64,000 bases of DNA from Henricia sp. BOLD:AAB3569 (GCA_037783545.1 JBBELK010000058.1:1922001-1986000); one strand, 5' to 3'; positions 46,744-58,033 are shown, counted from the stretch's first letter. The notes: generated by a model not told the origin, from the letters alone. Numbers and translations are program-made.

Positions 46744-47973
46744 ACTAACGGCTTATTATCGACACTTGTTACCGACTGACTGTGGTCGACCGTTCTATAT
46801 GGTAAACCTACTAGTACATTCGCGGTGAGCCTTTTCGCGCGCAAAAATAATTTGACGCGCGTCGCTTTGACAAAAAGCGGTGTGGAGGCGACCTCGGCCC
46901 CATGGTCTACTGCTCCAGGAACGAGGATGCTCGACCACCATGGGGACGAGGTTGGTGCGGAGGGCACTGAAAATCACAGAATCCACAAAACAATTTCCAC
47001 CCAAGTCGATTATGTGGTTTTCAGTGCTTGAAGTCATCGTGAAGAATTAAATAATAATTTTAAAAAGATGGCCCTCTAATTATTGGGGAAAAAAAAGTTT
47101 ACGAACCCAGAGCGAAATTTCAAAACATGCAGTGACTTAGGCCTAAGTGTCCCTTCCGGCGCCTTATTTTTACGCGGGAAAGTGTCGTTACCACCTCGCT
47201 GGCCCTTTGGGAAAAATGTGTGAAATATTTATCAAAATAGTTTTGACACAATGTGCGGTGCATTACCTCTCTGATTGATTTTACCGGCGGCAAATCCGGC
47301 ATGCAGGGACAAAAAAATACAGTTTTTGTTTTTAGACTTATCTAGTCTGCATATGGCTTCTTAATCTGTGTCCCAAGATTTAAAAGGACTTGAGGCAATT
47401 CGCGCAAGGGATTCAGTTACAGCCATTAAAACTACCTCTGCGGTAATATTTTCCCTCCGTTTTAACTTTTGGGGGTTTTTTGGTGAAAATAATGAGGTTT
47501 TAATAGACAGGCATGACGCCCTTTGTGACTTTGTACAACGTACACGTTGTTGGGAGGGTTCTTTGCCGTGGGAGGAGAACGTCTATAAAATCTCTCAATT
47601 TCAAGCGGCCGATTGAAAGTGAATCCCACGGCGGCCCGTATATACCGAGCGCGACCGGGCTTAAGCGCCAGCGAGGTTTGGAAAGCATGAACGCAAGGAA
47701 TAAGTCTGCGTTTGCTTTGAAAATTCAACACGGCAGATTTAAACTTATCGAAAACTAACAAAGGTTATGACGATTCTCTCCCCGTGTTTCAATAGCTACA
47801 GGGAATGACATTTCTTGAAGGATTCGCTGTTTTGACACAGAGAATTATTAAAATGGATTTTGCGCACCGGGGGAACTGCAGTGATAAGTTTTTCAATTAT
47901 TGACAAAAAAGCGATGTTCGACGACTGTTGAATGCCGTGGACGAACGTCACACAGTCAGTTACCAGATTAGGT
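46744..47973. other. Intergenic sequence, nothing assigned
   Basis: Overlapping open frames on both strands near 46795-47040 and 47368-47760 cancel each other as gene evidence. Confidence 0.4.
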
Positions 47974-48117
47974 TTAAAGGCACAGGCTCGTCAGCAATGC
48001 GCGCGCTCCAAATTCGTGCCACGAAATACGCAGCTCCAGCATGCCTTTGCTATGGAGCTGCGTATTTCGTGACACGAATTTGGCGCGCGCGCATTGCTGA
48101 CGAGCCTGTGCCTTTAA
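47974..48117. mobile_element. TTAA MITE family F1, copy f
   Basis: Full-length, with TTAA-AGGCACAGGCTCGTCAG and the inverse end. It is one of the best-preserved copies. Confidence 0.82.
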
Positions 48118-48249
48118 AGCACTGAGCGAAAAGCATCAGAGATTATTTACATCCGTTTTTCAGACTGAGAGGGTACTGAATTTATTCGAAATTATAAATG
48201 TGAACAGTCGTCGTGAAGAAATAAAAGAGATTCGAACCAACCGTTCAAC

Positions 48250-48385
48250 GCCGGCCCAATTGGTGGTTGAGTGGTTGAGGCGTCTGCTCTAGAATACAAA
48301 GGTTCGTGGGTTTGAATCCCGCTCGAGTGCGCTACGATGTTTTTGACAGAGTTCTCGAAAATGCACCGAGCATACAGTGCTATGC
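48250..48385 (+). mobile_element. tRNA-headed SINE or fragment
   Basis: Box A-like TTGGTGGTTGAGTGGTTGAG and box B GGGTTTGAATCCC. It runs into the SINE at 48386. Confidence 0.55.
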
Positions 48386-48582
48386 ACTACTTCCTAGCCT
48401 TCCACTTCTGTAGCCCCGGTTCGATTCCCGTCCGGGTCAGTATGTGGATTGGGTTCTCAGTCCCTGCTTGATTCCGTGGGGTTTCCTCTATATAGAATTG
48501 TGTAGGGGGGTTTTGCTCCCACCTCTAAAACTGAGCATTTCTTCATCGTCTTCTCTTCACATGTTTCTTTAGGCTTACGAGC
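48386..48582 (+). mobile_element. SINE copy, same family as 2676-2842
   Basis: CGGTTCGATTCCCGTCCGGG, GATTGGGTTCTCAGT, AAACTGAGCATTTCTTCATC and a TTCTTTAGGCTTACGAGCTA tail follow in that order. It immediately follows another tRNA-headed SINE. Confidence 0.65.
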
Positions 48583-49299
48583 TATACAGTGGCATGGGCA
48601 CATTGAATGAATCCTTGGTTTCAGCACCAGAATGAACTAAGAACAAAAATAACATCCACACAAACCCACGCAACTGTGCGCATTTAAACTCGGGGGAAAA
48701 AACGATCAATAAAAAAACTGGTAATTTGTTGCATACGATGACTTTGTCTACACTCCACCACAAATCAAATAAAACCGGCTTAACGAATTTAATTTCGGAA
48801 CAAAATGACCTATATCGAAATCAACCACCCGTTAAAAATTCACCGAAATGGTATAACTAAAAAGATTAAAGGCAATGCGCATAAATCCTGTCTATATTAA
48901 GCAACGCTGTGCCAAATTCAATCATGTTAATTCAACTTGAAAAACATCTAACGCCAGCGTTCAAGGTCTCTGGCCTAAGTGCCACGGTCACCCGATCAGT
49001 AAAATTGCTGTCGGATAAATATAGAGATGTTGTTAGATGTATCAGGTGCGGATGATCGCGCATGATAAACACTAATGGTAAAACGCGCCGCGGATGTATG
49101 CCTGTATATACCTATGGTATTGGCGTATAGGATTATGTGCGTCCATTGTGCTCACGAAATAGCAAATTTACATTTATCTTTTAAAGGGCTTTGTATTTTT
49201 GTAAAGAACCAAAATGTTACTTCATGAGTTGTTAGGAACAACCTATACTTAAAGTGCTGATAGCAATGGTAACAAACACCGCACAATTGGCAGGACGTC

Positions 49300-49490
49300 C
49301 CTAAAGCCCTGCTCACTATTGGGAATCTCGAAAATCAGAAATGTTCACAGATTTACACATAACTTACACAATATAAACATGATGACGGTAGAAAACTTCC
49401 CCTGAAATGGTTTTGTCTAAAGTGCTATAGTCTTTGAGAAATGAGTAAAAGAATTATTTTTCGTCTCATGAGCTGAGACGAGAATTATAT
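49300..49490. mobile_element. TTAA element family F2, arm fragment
   Basis: GAATCTCGAAAATCAGAAATG, ATAACTTACACAATATAAAC and CCTGAAATGGTTTTGTCTAA match the right arm of the full copies in reverse. The minisatellite core is missing. Confidence 0.6.
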
Positions 49491-49675
49491 TTTTTAATCC
49501 CCCGATTGCGTGTTAAATATCGTTCCAGATTTTCGCCTTTTTCTTGAATATGAAATGACCAATAAGGCTGACACTTTCACAGGGGGATATTACTACATAT
49601 CTCTTTATTCGCAGTTAGTACGGATTACTCTTAGTTTATGGCCAAAAACCAATGTTGTGCGACGGCTTTAAAAAC

Positions 49676-50166
49676 TAAACTCCTAAAATAAAGTTCGGAA
49701 ACTCAAGTTTGACTGACAAATTCTCTCTTGTTGCCATTACATTTTCCTTGAATTTGGTATCATTGGAAAGCCCTGTTATTCCTCTTTACAACGATGTGTC
49801 ATTTGTTATGATTAAGCAATTGGGGGATGTGCAGTACAGTTGAATATGGGGGTGGGTTAAAAGTGAAATGTCACAAAATGCATTGCTATTGTCAAAAAGT
49901 GTATTGACACATTCCCATCCCCAAGCAAAAGGGAAATGCATTGTATGACGATAGCATAATTTTGTGACATTTCACTTCACACCCACCCCCATATTTAGCT
50001 GTGTTGCACATCCCCCAATTGCTTACTCGTAACAAATGACACAACATTGTAAAGAGGAATAACAGGGCTTTCTAATGATACCAAATTCAAGGAAAATGAC
50101 TTGGTAACAATAGATAAATTGTCAGTCAAACTATAATTGAGTTACCAGACTTTTTTGATGAGTTTA
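49676..50166. mobile_element. Long hairpin MITE, copy 2
   Basis: Same order of blocks as 8830-9319: TTGGTATCATTGGAAAGCCC, AATTGGGGGATGTGCAGTA, GTGAAATGTCACAAAATGCA, then the inverse of each. Both copies are about 490 bp. Confidence 0.8.
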
Positions 50167-51607
50167 GTATCACAGAACTATTGAGATGAAGCGAATCATC
50201 TCCAGCAAGACCGTGGGATGACAAGGCAGGCAGTAGGAGATATGAGACAAAGATGCCGGTAAATTCCTGGTGCAATACCTTCTTTTTTTTATAACTGCCT
50301 TGTTTGTTCCCAATGCCATGCATGAATCTATACCATTGGACAGAGGACATTCTATAACTTGTCCACAGTTTTTACTTCTCTTTTTTTTCTCCGAAATATG
50401 CATTTTAGTCTTGTAATCATGATTTTAAAAATGGGTATATACTTTTGTATATATATATAGAGACACCCCGTACTTCTGTTCAAAATTAACAACTGAGGGT
50501 GGTTTTCAAAAGATGAGCACACATGCTCATTTTAAATATCATCCAGACCGTGATCCAATTCCGTCCCTCACGTGAGGGACGGAAATCAAGAGACAAATGC
50601 CTTTTCTTATAGTCAATACAACAAATAAAAACTAAAGCGAACCTGTTTGTTTACCTATTACTGATGTTAATACACACACCCAGTTTATCACATGTTGAAA
50701 TTGACATTACGGTTTTATGCAGAGGTTGTTTTTATGCGTGGGGGACGGACAATCAATACTATTGACAAAAACTACAATTTTTACATGCATTTTAAACTAT
50801 TTCTTGAAAATGTGATGGCACAGTGTGCCCTGCCAAATTTATTCTGTTAATTTTTTAAAATATGATTGTAAAATATGGATATTTCTTTACTGTTCGAGGA
50901 ATTATTTTGATTAATTTAAGAAAAATTAAAATTTTCATCCAGTGTTTTATTGTTTTGGATCACAAAAGCATATATGTATTTTCAATGTTTTATGCAATAA
51001 TATTGTATCTGGAGTTAATTTATTGCAGACTAGCATTCTTTAGATCTGTTATGCCGCTGTTCATCAGCGAAATAATGATCAAATGGTCTTTAATTAATAA
51101 TGTCCCAAGAGCAGAATACGATTGTGTACCCACGCCATTAAAAGTCAATTTGTGTGTGTTTTTCCCCCGCTTGTGTACTACAATGTATATTAATAATTCT
51201 CTGTGTCCTCCGTGTCTAATTTCCCGGTACGTCCTGGCCTTACTTATCTGCTTGTCCGTCAGTTACGTGTCAATTAACTCGGATGATTTCGTAAATGTGA
51301 CAGATAAGGGTTTTCGCCCCGGGAATACATGCAGTGTATTAGACCGTTAAGTATTACAGCATCCCCGCAGGGAGAATGGCATATTGATTGAATGAATAAG
51401 TAGTTAATGAAACGTCTTTATCTATCTCAAACCTGGCGTGGGTGGGTATCTCGCATTATTCATCGTTAAATAATTTCATTTCACATTTTCAAGTCGTTTT
51501 TACAAAATATATTTTGTCATTACCGATCCACTGAAAAGCAGACGTAAGTTATTTTGTTTTAAAATTGGGACACAATGAATGATAAGTGTTTAACATGATT
51601 GAAAACA
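50167..51607. other. AT-rich intergenic sequence
   Basis: It contains a 162-codon hydrophobic frame (50862-51350) that looks like chance in AT-rich DNA, and a TATA microsatellite near 50448-50458. Confidence 0.4.
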
Positions 51608-51922
51608 TACGAAGACCCAGAGGGGACATTTAAGTATTATGCTTTTTTTATTTTTAATACGTACGTACGTGATAATAGTACGTACGTACGTGATAATAAT
51701 ACGTACGTACGTGATAATACTACGTACGTACGTGATAATTTATTACGTACGTACGTGATAATACTACGTACGTACGTGATAATAATACGTACGTACGTAT
51801 TAAATTATCACGAACAAACGTACTATTATCACGTACGTACGTAGTACGTAGTATTATCACGTACGTACGTATTAAACAAATAAAAAAGGAAAATACTTAA
51901 ATGTCCCCTCTGGGTCTTCGTA
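51608..51922. mobile_element. TA-flanked element with an ACGT minisatellite core
   Basis: TA-CGAAGACCCAGAGGGGACAT at the left and ATGTCCCCTCTGGGTCTTCG-TA at the right. The interior (51659-51868) is tandem ACGTACGTACGTGATAATA units which invert part-way. The open frame across it is a repeat artefact. Confidence 0.82.
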
Positions 51923-51974
51923 AAAACATCAGCATCACGAAATATATGAAAAACTGAAAGAACACGCCACTGTG

Positions 51975-52012
51975 CCTGATAGCTCAGTTGGCAGAGCATC
52001 TGCCGGGTTCGT
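51975..52012 (+). repeat. tRNA-like 5' fragment
   Basis: GATAGCTCAGTTGGCAGAGC then CATCTGCCGGGTTCG: a box A and D-arm joined early to a box B-like piece. Confidence 0.45.
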
Positions 52013-52052
52013 CAAAACTCTGCGTGAGGGATATATTTGCAAAAGTGTTAAG

Positions 52053-52562
52053 TTAAAGACAGTATACATGATTGGTGAACTGTTACAAATAGTTTTATCT
52101 CCCTGTGTGATTGAAGATATGCATGATTAAAACCAACCTGAGCAAAAACCAGCTCCGTACTTCGTCTAACTTTTGAGAAAACAGTCAAAAAGGGTTTGCA
52201 GTCATTTCGCCCCAAAACCACTTAGCCCTGAACCACGGCCTGTGCACGAAGTGGTTTTGGGGCGAAGTAGCATTTGGGCGATGTAGTGTTTGGACAAAGT
52301 GATTTGGGGCGAAATGGCGCTCGGGCGAAGTGGTTTAGGAGCGAAATGGCACTTGGGCGAAATGGTTTTGGGGCAAATTGAATTTTCGTCTCATGAGACG
52401 AAAAATAATTGTTTTACTCATTTCTCAAAGATAATAGCACTTTAGACAAAACCATTTCAGGGGAAGTTTTCTACGGTCACCATGTTTATAATTGTGTAAG
52501 TTAGGCGTAAATCTGTGATCATTTCCGATTGTCGAGATACCAATCATGTATACTGCCTTTAA
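52053..52562. mobile_element. TTAA element family F2, full-length copy
   Basis: TTAA-AGACAGTATACATGATTGGT at the left and ACCAATCATGTATACTGCCT-TTAA at the right, 510 bp. The TTTCGCCC minisatellite is at 52203-52375. The right TTAA is shared with F1 copy g. Confidence 0.82.
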
Positions 52563-52698
52563 AGGCACAGCTCGTCAGCAATGCGCGCGCGCCAAATTCG
52601 TGCCACGAAATACGCAGCTTCATAGCAAAGGCATGGAGCTGCGTATTTCGTGGCACGAATTTGGCGCGCGCGCATTGCTGACGAGCCTGTGCCTTTAA
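52559..52698. mobile_element. TTAA MITE family F1, copy g
   Basis: Full-length. Its left TTAA (52559-52562) is also the right TTAA of the F2 element 52053-52562. Confidence 0.82.
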
Positions 52699-53240
52699 GT
52701 TGGTGTGGGAATCAGGACTTCAAATATATACACATTACTTGAACCTCATAAAAGTCTAACAATTTTCTCACAGTGAAAAACAATGTAACATGACAAGAAA
52801 AATAAAATAAAAGGCAATTTTAGTGAGACATGCTGCCTTTTGAAGTGGAAATGTTGTATCGTATGACATATGATATTAAACATGTATTTATCCTGGTGTT
52901 GGCGTACAAGTGGTTGCACGAAATCTTCGCGCTAGTCTATGAAGAGTGCAAACACCTTTCGGCACGGCTGTCAAAATGGCGAGTACCACATTGAAACATT
53001 GCGCGGATTTAATTAGAGTTATGATATTAGAACATGTCAATTGTATGATCTGCAGAGTTTAGAAGAATCTTTGAAGAATGTTGGTTTACTACTAGCCTGC
53101 GAAAATGTCAGCTCCATGTTACCATTGCTATATCAATACTTTGAGTAAGGTTTTTCTCGTAAACTCGTGAAGTAAAATTTTAAATAATACAACTCTGAAA
53201 AGATGAAGCTTTCAGAGTCTTCCACCTAAACATCGAGATA

Positions 53241-53502
53241 CATAGGTGGGTGGCGCCAATAGCAGTTGATGGCCAGAGACACTGGGGAATAATCCCCCAA
53301 CTCTTCACGAAAGAATGCTCTGGGATCTTTTAACATCTTTTAAGACTGGACCAACGGTTTTACATCCCTTCCGATTGAGCAAGTGTGTTTAAGTGCCTTG
53401 CTCAAGGGCGCAGGTACCCCAGCCGGGTATCGAACCCGCAACCCCAAGTTTTCATCCGAGTATTGCGAGTCAGTGACCTAAATCACTCGGCCACGGTACC
53501 CC
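53241..53502 (-). mobile_element. tRNA-Leu/Ser-like headed SINE, well preserved
   Basis: The minus strand begins GGGTACCGTGGCCGAGTGAT, has box B GCGGGTTCGATACCC and closes the tRNA part with GGGGTACC, complementary to the start. The body carries CCTTGAGCAAGGCACTTAAA and AAAGATCCCAGAGCATTCTT. It lies 164 bp upstream of the prepropeptide start codon. Confidence 0.7.
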
Positions 53503-53665
53503 AATGATACATTGGGCCTTTAATTAGCGCTCAAACATGAGTCTAGCTGTTTTAACTTTTGATCCAACTGAAATGTTTGAATTCTTGCTATTACACAGAT
53601 CGAACCATCCAACTACATTTCAACTTTCACTGGGTGCTTATCAACGACCAATCGGCAGCTGCATC

Positions 53666-54034
53666 ATGCATATTCAGAGCGTCACGTGTTTCCTGATCGG
53701 AACCCTATTGGCTGGTCTTATATCCGTCAGTATCTCGTGGCCAATGGAAGATGACAATGACGTTGTCGGGGCAACTGACATGCGCAATAGCCCCTACTAT
53801 CCAGCCGCGCTGGAGGCTGCGGTCGACAAGTTAGTCTCAGCTCAAGACGCTGTCGAAGCGGGCGATCACATATCGATGGAGCGGCTGGCATTGCAACTAC
53901 TGGAAGCAAATAGAGCGAATGAAGGATTCCGACGGGACTCCAGACAACCGAATTTCAGGCCGCGCAAACCCCTGTGCCAGGGTAACACGTGCAATCCGAG
54001 GGGGTGGAAGCGGAGCTGGGATCATCGCCGCTAA
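53666..54034 (+). CDS. Candidate neuropeptide/peptide-hormone precursor, 122 aa
   Basis: I do not recognise the family. The chosen ATG (53666) begins a signal peptide, MHIQSVTCFLIGTLLAGLIS, with likely cleavage after VSIS-24. The frame is open further upstream to 53537, but that extension is not signal-like. Residues 25-88 are an acidic spacer with a predicted helix (about 47-85). R89-R90 is a dibasic site. R93 precedes Q94, which could form pyroglutamate. Residues 94-114 are basic and end CQGNTCNPRGW, with a C104-x4-C109 ring; K115-R116 then follows, and the tail SWDHRR ends in Arg-Arg. This is the usual prohormone layout with the active peptide near the C terminus. A C-x4-C ring also occurs in vasopressin/oxytocin, urotensin II and apela, but no neurophysin domain or other homologous feature is seen. 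A basic antimicrobial peptide is an alternative. It appears to be single-exon; a 5' noncoding exon is possible. Confidence 0.6.
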   Translation: MHIQSVTCFLIGTLLAGLISVSISWPMEDDNDVVGATDMRNSPYYPAALEAAVDKLVSAQDAVEAGDHISMERLALQLLEANRANEGFRRDSRQPNFRPRKPLCQGNTCNPRGWKRSWDHRR

Positions 54035-54280
54035 TGTGCGACTGGTGTTAAAGACTAGATCTCGTCTTTTGAGTAGGGGAGCTTGTTTCAGTCGACGGTT
54101 GATATGCTGTATGTACGTCAGTACAGTGCATGCAAATTGAACAGTGTGAATTACTACTTATTATGAGAATACGATTAAGGTGCAAAAGGGGTGGGCTCGG
54201 CTTAACACATGATTTGTCTCGGCGAAACACGCGTTTTAACGCGTTTTCTCGCGTTTCAGCTCAGTCCATTGTGCCTTATA

Positions 54281-54286
54281 AATAAA
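54281..54286 (+). terminator. Poly(A) signal AATAAA downstream of the prepropeptide ORF
   Basis: AATAAA lies about 245 nt after the stop codon of the 122-residue precursor. It is the first canonical signal on that strand and is at a sensible distance for a short 3' UTR. Confidence 0.45.
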
Positions 54287-54635
54287 AAGACTTGGTATAC
54301 CACGTGTCTCCCAATCAATCATCCCCAATAACGATAGTAATACGTCCCCCAATGTGCAAATCTGAAATTTAAAATGGTCAAGAGGTTTTTTTGCAAACCG
54401 TTTTCGCGTTGTTTCGTATTTGAAACATTGTTCAAGTATAAAAGCCCATTTGCGTCTTTAAATTACGCAAACATTTTAAAGAATTTTTCAAATGAATATG
54501 ATTGATTTTTATCATAATGCAGTATAAATAATGTAATCTTCCTTGTGATAGACCCATCGCACGGGCGGCCATGACAGAGGGCAGTCACACTGTCACCCTG
54601 CATCATGCACGAGTATAGGCACTTTGTGGATCTTA

Positions 54636-55291
54636 TAGGGGCGTTGGAGATGCTTACACCGTGTTTACACCAACTTACACCGGAGCGTTCTTTTAAAGGC
54701 ACAGGCTCGTCGGAAATGCGCGCGCGCCAAATTCGTGCCACGAAATACGCAGCTCCATGCCTTTGCTATGAAGCTGCGTATTTCGAGGCACAAATTTGGC
54801 GTGCGCGCATTGCTGACGAGCCTGTGCCTTTAACCATCACATGACACACGAGTCTGTCCCGCGGCGGTGGCAGCCACCACTGCCCGAGCTCGCGGCAGCA
54901 GGGTCTCTGGTGTAAGGCTCGGTGTAATTACGTCACCTAGTAACCGTGTGGAAGTTGCGAGGAGTAAAACATGGCGGACAGTTTGTAATCGCGACGTGAG
55001 TACGAAGAAAAACACAGATTTATGATACAAATTTGCTTAATCAGTAGATGTCTGTGGGCATTGACAAAAAGTTTGTTATGGTACAATTTGGACAACAAAC
55101 TTCGCGTCGCGCCGGGTTAATTTTTCCTCGTGAGTCAAACGATGATAGTGTTTATAAAAGCCCCGCCTGGCAACAACCTTTGACCTGTGTTCCCAGAATT
55201 CAAAGCGAAACCCCGTGGCGTTTTGCATCTTCTGTTGCTTTCCCTGGTGTAAACCCTGTGTTACACGGTGTAAGCATCTCGAACGCCCCTA
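54636..55291. mobile_element. TIR element, second copy, interrupted by an F1 MITE
   Basis: The ends TAGGGGCGTTGGAGATGC and GCATCTCGAACGCCCCTA are inverted, with TA at each edge. The interior matches 4865-5379, including AAAACATGGCGGACAGTTTG. A TTAA-flanked F1 element sits at 54693-54833. Confidence 0.75.
54693..54833. mobile_element. TTAA MITE family F1, copy h, inserted in the 54636-55291 element
   Basis: Full-length and TTAA-bounded. The related element at 4865-5379 has the unoccupied site TTTTAGCC at 4920-4927. Confidence 0.85.
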
Positions 55292-57730
55292 TCTGCCCCC
55301 TGCCATGGCCGCCGGCGCAAAGGGTCGATAGAGTTTTAAACAACATGAAGCTTGCGAAAAGTAAAATTTGATTAATTCCAATATAGAGTGATATAAATAG
55401 TACTATATAGGCTATTTGTTTTATGGGTATTTGCCTGCATTGAAACTACATTCGTGTACAATGATGTTGGTAGCTTTTAATCGAATGGCGTATAGATTTA
55501 AACAACGTAGACGTTTAAATGTAGCAAAACTTTTACTGTTTGATAACATAATTTATTCCCGTTAGACCGTTGTCATTGTGTTAACAAACAAGTAGCTAAT
55601 TTCGTTTTGAAATAAGAAAGGAAGCGATCTTCTCTTACCTTTTCAACTTTCCTTGCCGAGAGAGGGCGCCGTTTGTGTGATGTCACTTCGGAGACTCACC
55701 ACTGAAAAGTAAAAAACAAACAATAGGATTCAAACTTTAAAATTGTGGGAATTTGCTGTAGTTTTTGATTGAAAACGGGGAACGTTTGATAACAACGTGA
55801 CACGATAACTTTCACAAATTCAAGAAAAATACAAGGAATACTTGTGCACACACAAAATGGAAAATTTTGAGTGCCCAATGTGACGTCACAATTTTTCCAT
55901 GAATATGGAAATTCATATTAGCATAAAAACTAAAACGCGTGATTTCACCTTTAAAACGAAACGGGATTCAAAGTTAGCGTTGACGAGTAACTGAAATGAA
56001 CAGGCACCTATATCATGAATTATATTGATAACAGGGCCTATCCCATTTATAAAGTTACAAAAATGTGCTAAAAAAGTTGAAATAGCCTATGATAAATTAT
56101 CTTGCCTGCGGTACACCTATTGTAATGTTTGCACTCAGAGCCCAGTGATGTTGTTTTAAGTAGTTGTACATAACTATTCTTGGGTTTCACTTTCTTGACA
56201 ACCGGTTGCTATCCGCCATTACTGTGTCCATACTATGGCACGCCAAAGCGAAAATAATTCAACACTGATAATTTAACGTCAACCCTGAAAAACAAGTCAA
56301 CAAAAAAAGGTTGGCATGACTTTTAAATGTTGATAGACTGTTTGAAACCGGCATACCGTGCTTTTGTTGGCAAGTTTTTAAAAATGTTGAGACTTTCAGG
56401 ATTGTTGGTAGAACTATGTTGAATTTTTCCGCTTTGGCGTGCCATACGTGTGACGTCAACAACTATCATATCCGCCATTACTGTGTCCATACTATGGTAC
56501 GCCAAAGCGAAAATAATTCAACACTGATAGTTATACCATCAACCCTGAAAAACAAGTCTCAACATTTTAAAAACTTGCCAACAAAAGCACGGTATGCCAG
56601 TTTCAAACAGTCTATCAACATTTAAAAGTCATGTCAACCTTTGTTTCTTGCGCAACATTTGCGAAAATATGCGTCAACATTAAATTATCAGTGTTTAATT
56701 ATTTCCGCTTTGGCGTGCCATACTATGGACACAGTAATGGCGGATAGCAACCGGTTGTCAAGAAAGTGAAACCCACGAATACATTACCAGTGAGTTGTCT
56801 TAGTCAAATAGCATATTAAGGCCACCTTGATAAAGGGGCCACCTGTTTATAGCGGCCACCCGTTTTTGGTCTCAAATGCTATGTGTATAATCCTAATGCA
56901 ACCTGTTTATAGTGGCCAGTTTTTACGGTCCCGTGGGTGGCCGCTATATACAAGTTTCATAATGTACGAGTATGGGTAAACAGCGCCACCAAGCGTCAAC
57001 ATTATACTGCTTTGTATTGATTTTGGATTTTGAGGAGTGTTGAGGCTCGTCAAAAATTTGAGTAGGTGTCCCTGACTGATTGTTATGCATGTAAAATGTG
57101 ATTTTGAAGCTCCACACCACACGAAAAACTTTCGGTGTTTTAAATGTTTATCTTGTAAATTGCTCGTTTTATGTACGTCAGCACTACAACATACAGAATG
57201 TAAATAAGCCTACGTGTGCATATTCAAATTTCTTGTAACGAAAAGACGCTGTAATATTGTAGGTGTACGTTTTACTAAAGCGCGCGATACATGTGTGAGA
57301 TTTTAAAAACAATATGCGCAATTATTTGATTGTATGTATGAATTCAATAATAATTTGTCATTGTATGCATAGAAAGGTTTTTGATAGCCTATAGATCAGT
57401 TGAGGCTTTGTATAATGATATTCGGGATTTTTGTGGTTATAATTTGCCTAAGCCAAGCTTTAGGAGTTGAAAATCATTTGAATTAAATGGATTTGTTGTT
57501 GCTGATATCAAATTTTGGCTGGTTGTCTATGTATGACAATGTGTTTACTGTATGAGTTGGCGTAAACGTTTATTTTCCTGACGATGATTGGACAGTGCCA
57601 AGATAGACCGGCCCACAGTTTTGTCCGTTTGTAAGGTTCTACAAATAAGAAAAAATGACACAAACAACCACAACAACCCCACACTTTTAATATATTTCGT
57701 TCTAACCCAACAATCATATAAAATGCCTCA
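55292..57730. other. Intergenic sequence downstream of the prepropeptide gene
   Basis: Apart from the TA-flanked MITE at 56175-56781 I see only a short GCGGCCACC / GTGGCC inverted motif at 56840-56945. Confidence 0.4.
56175..56781. mobile_element. TA-flanked MITE with TTCTTGGGTTTCAC ends, copy 2
   Basis: TA-TTCTTGGGTTTCACTTTC at the left and GAAAGTGAAACCCACGAA-TA at the right. The TIRs are over 90 bp, with an extra internal inverted block around 56430-56520. A Tc1/mariner-type target is inferred. Confidence 0.78.
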
Positions 57731-58030
57731 GGGGCGGATCTAGGGGGCGTGGGGGGCGCACGCACTCCCCTTTCCCCTAAATTATCGATTATGTTTTTAA
57801 ATTATCGATAACTTTTAAAACTGTTGGGGTATCTGCCTCATATAACATCACACTTTTGCCTGCTTAAAGTGGTTAAATATTGCCTGAAATCGCACCACAG
57901 AGCATCTAGAATCCAAAAATGTTCGGGGCCCTTAAGCGGGCCCCGGACCCCACGCCGTTTTATCGTCTTCACAATTTCAGGCTTCAACATTTCACGCTTC
58001 CCGTTTGGAAAATCATGGATCCGCCCCTGC
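57731..58030. mobile_element. MITE with CAGGGGCGGAT ends (hAT-like)
   Basis: CAGGGGCGGATCTAGGGGG at the left and ATGGATCCGCCCCTG at the right. These ends resemble hAT-type MITEs, but I could not see a matching 8-bp duplication. Confidence 0.55.
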
Positions 58031-58033
58031 TAA

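Noticed and set aside
50862-51350. 162-codon hydrophobic open frame
   Set aside because: AT-rich sequence gives Ile, Phe and Tyr codons by chance. There is no signal-peptide layout, splice site or known domain.
51659-51868. Coding repeat protein (YVRDN repeats)
   Set aside because: The frame is a by-product of the ACGT minisatellite, which inverts half-way.
53537-53665. Upstream ATG of the prepropeptide frame as the true start
   Set aside because: The extra 43 residues are not hydrophobic in a signal-like way; the ATG at 53666 gives an immediate signal peptide.
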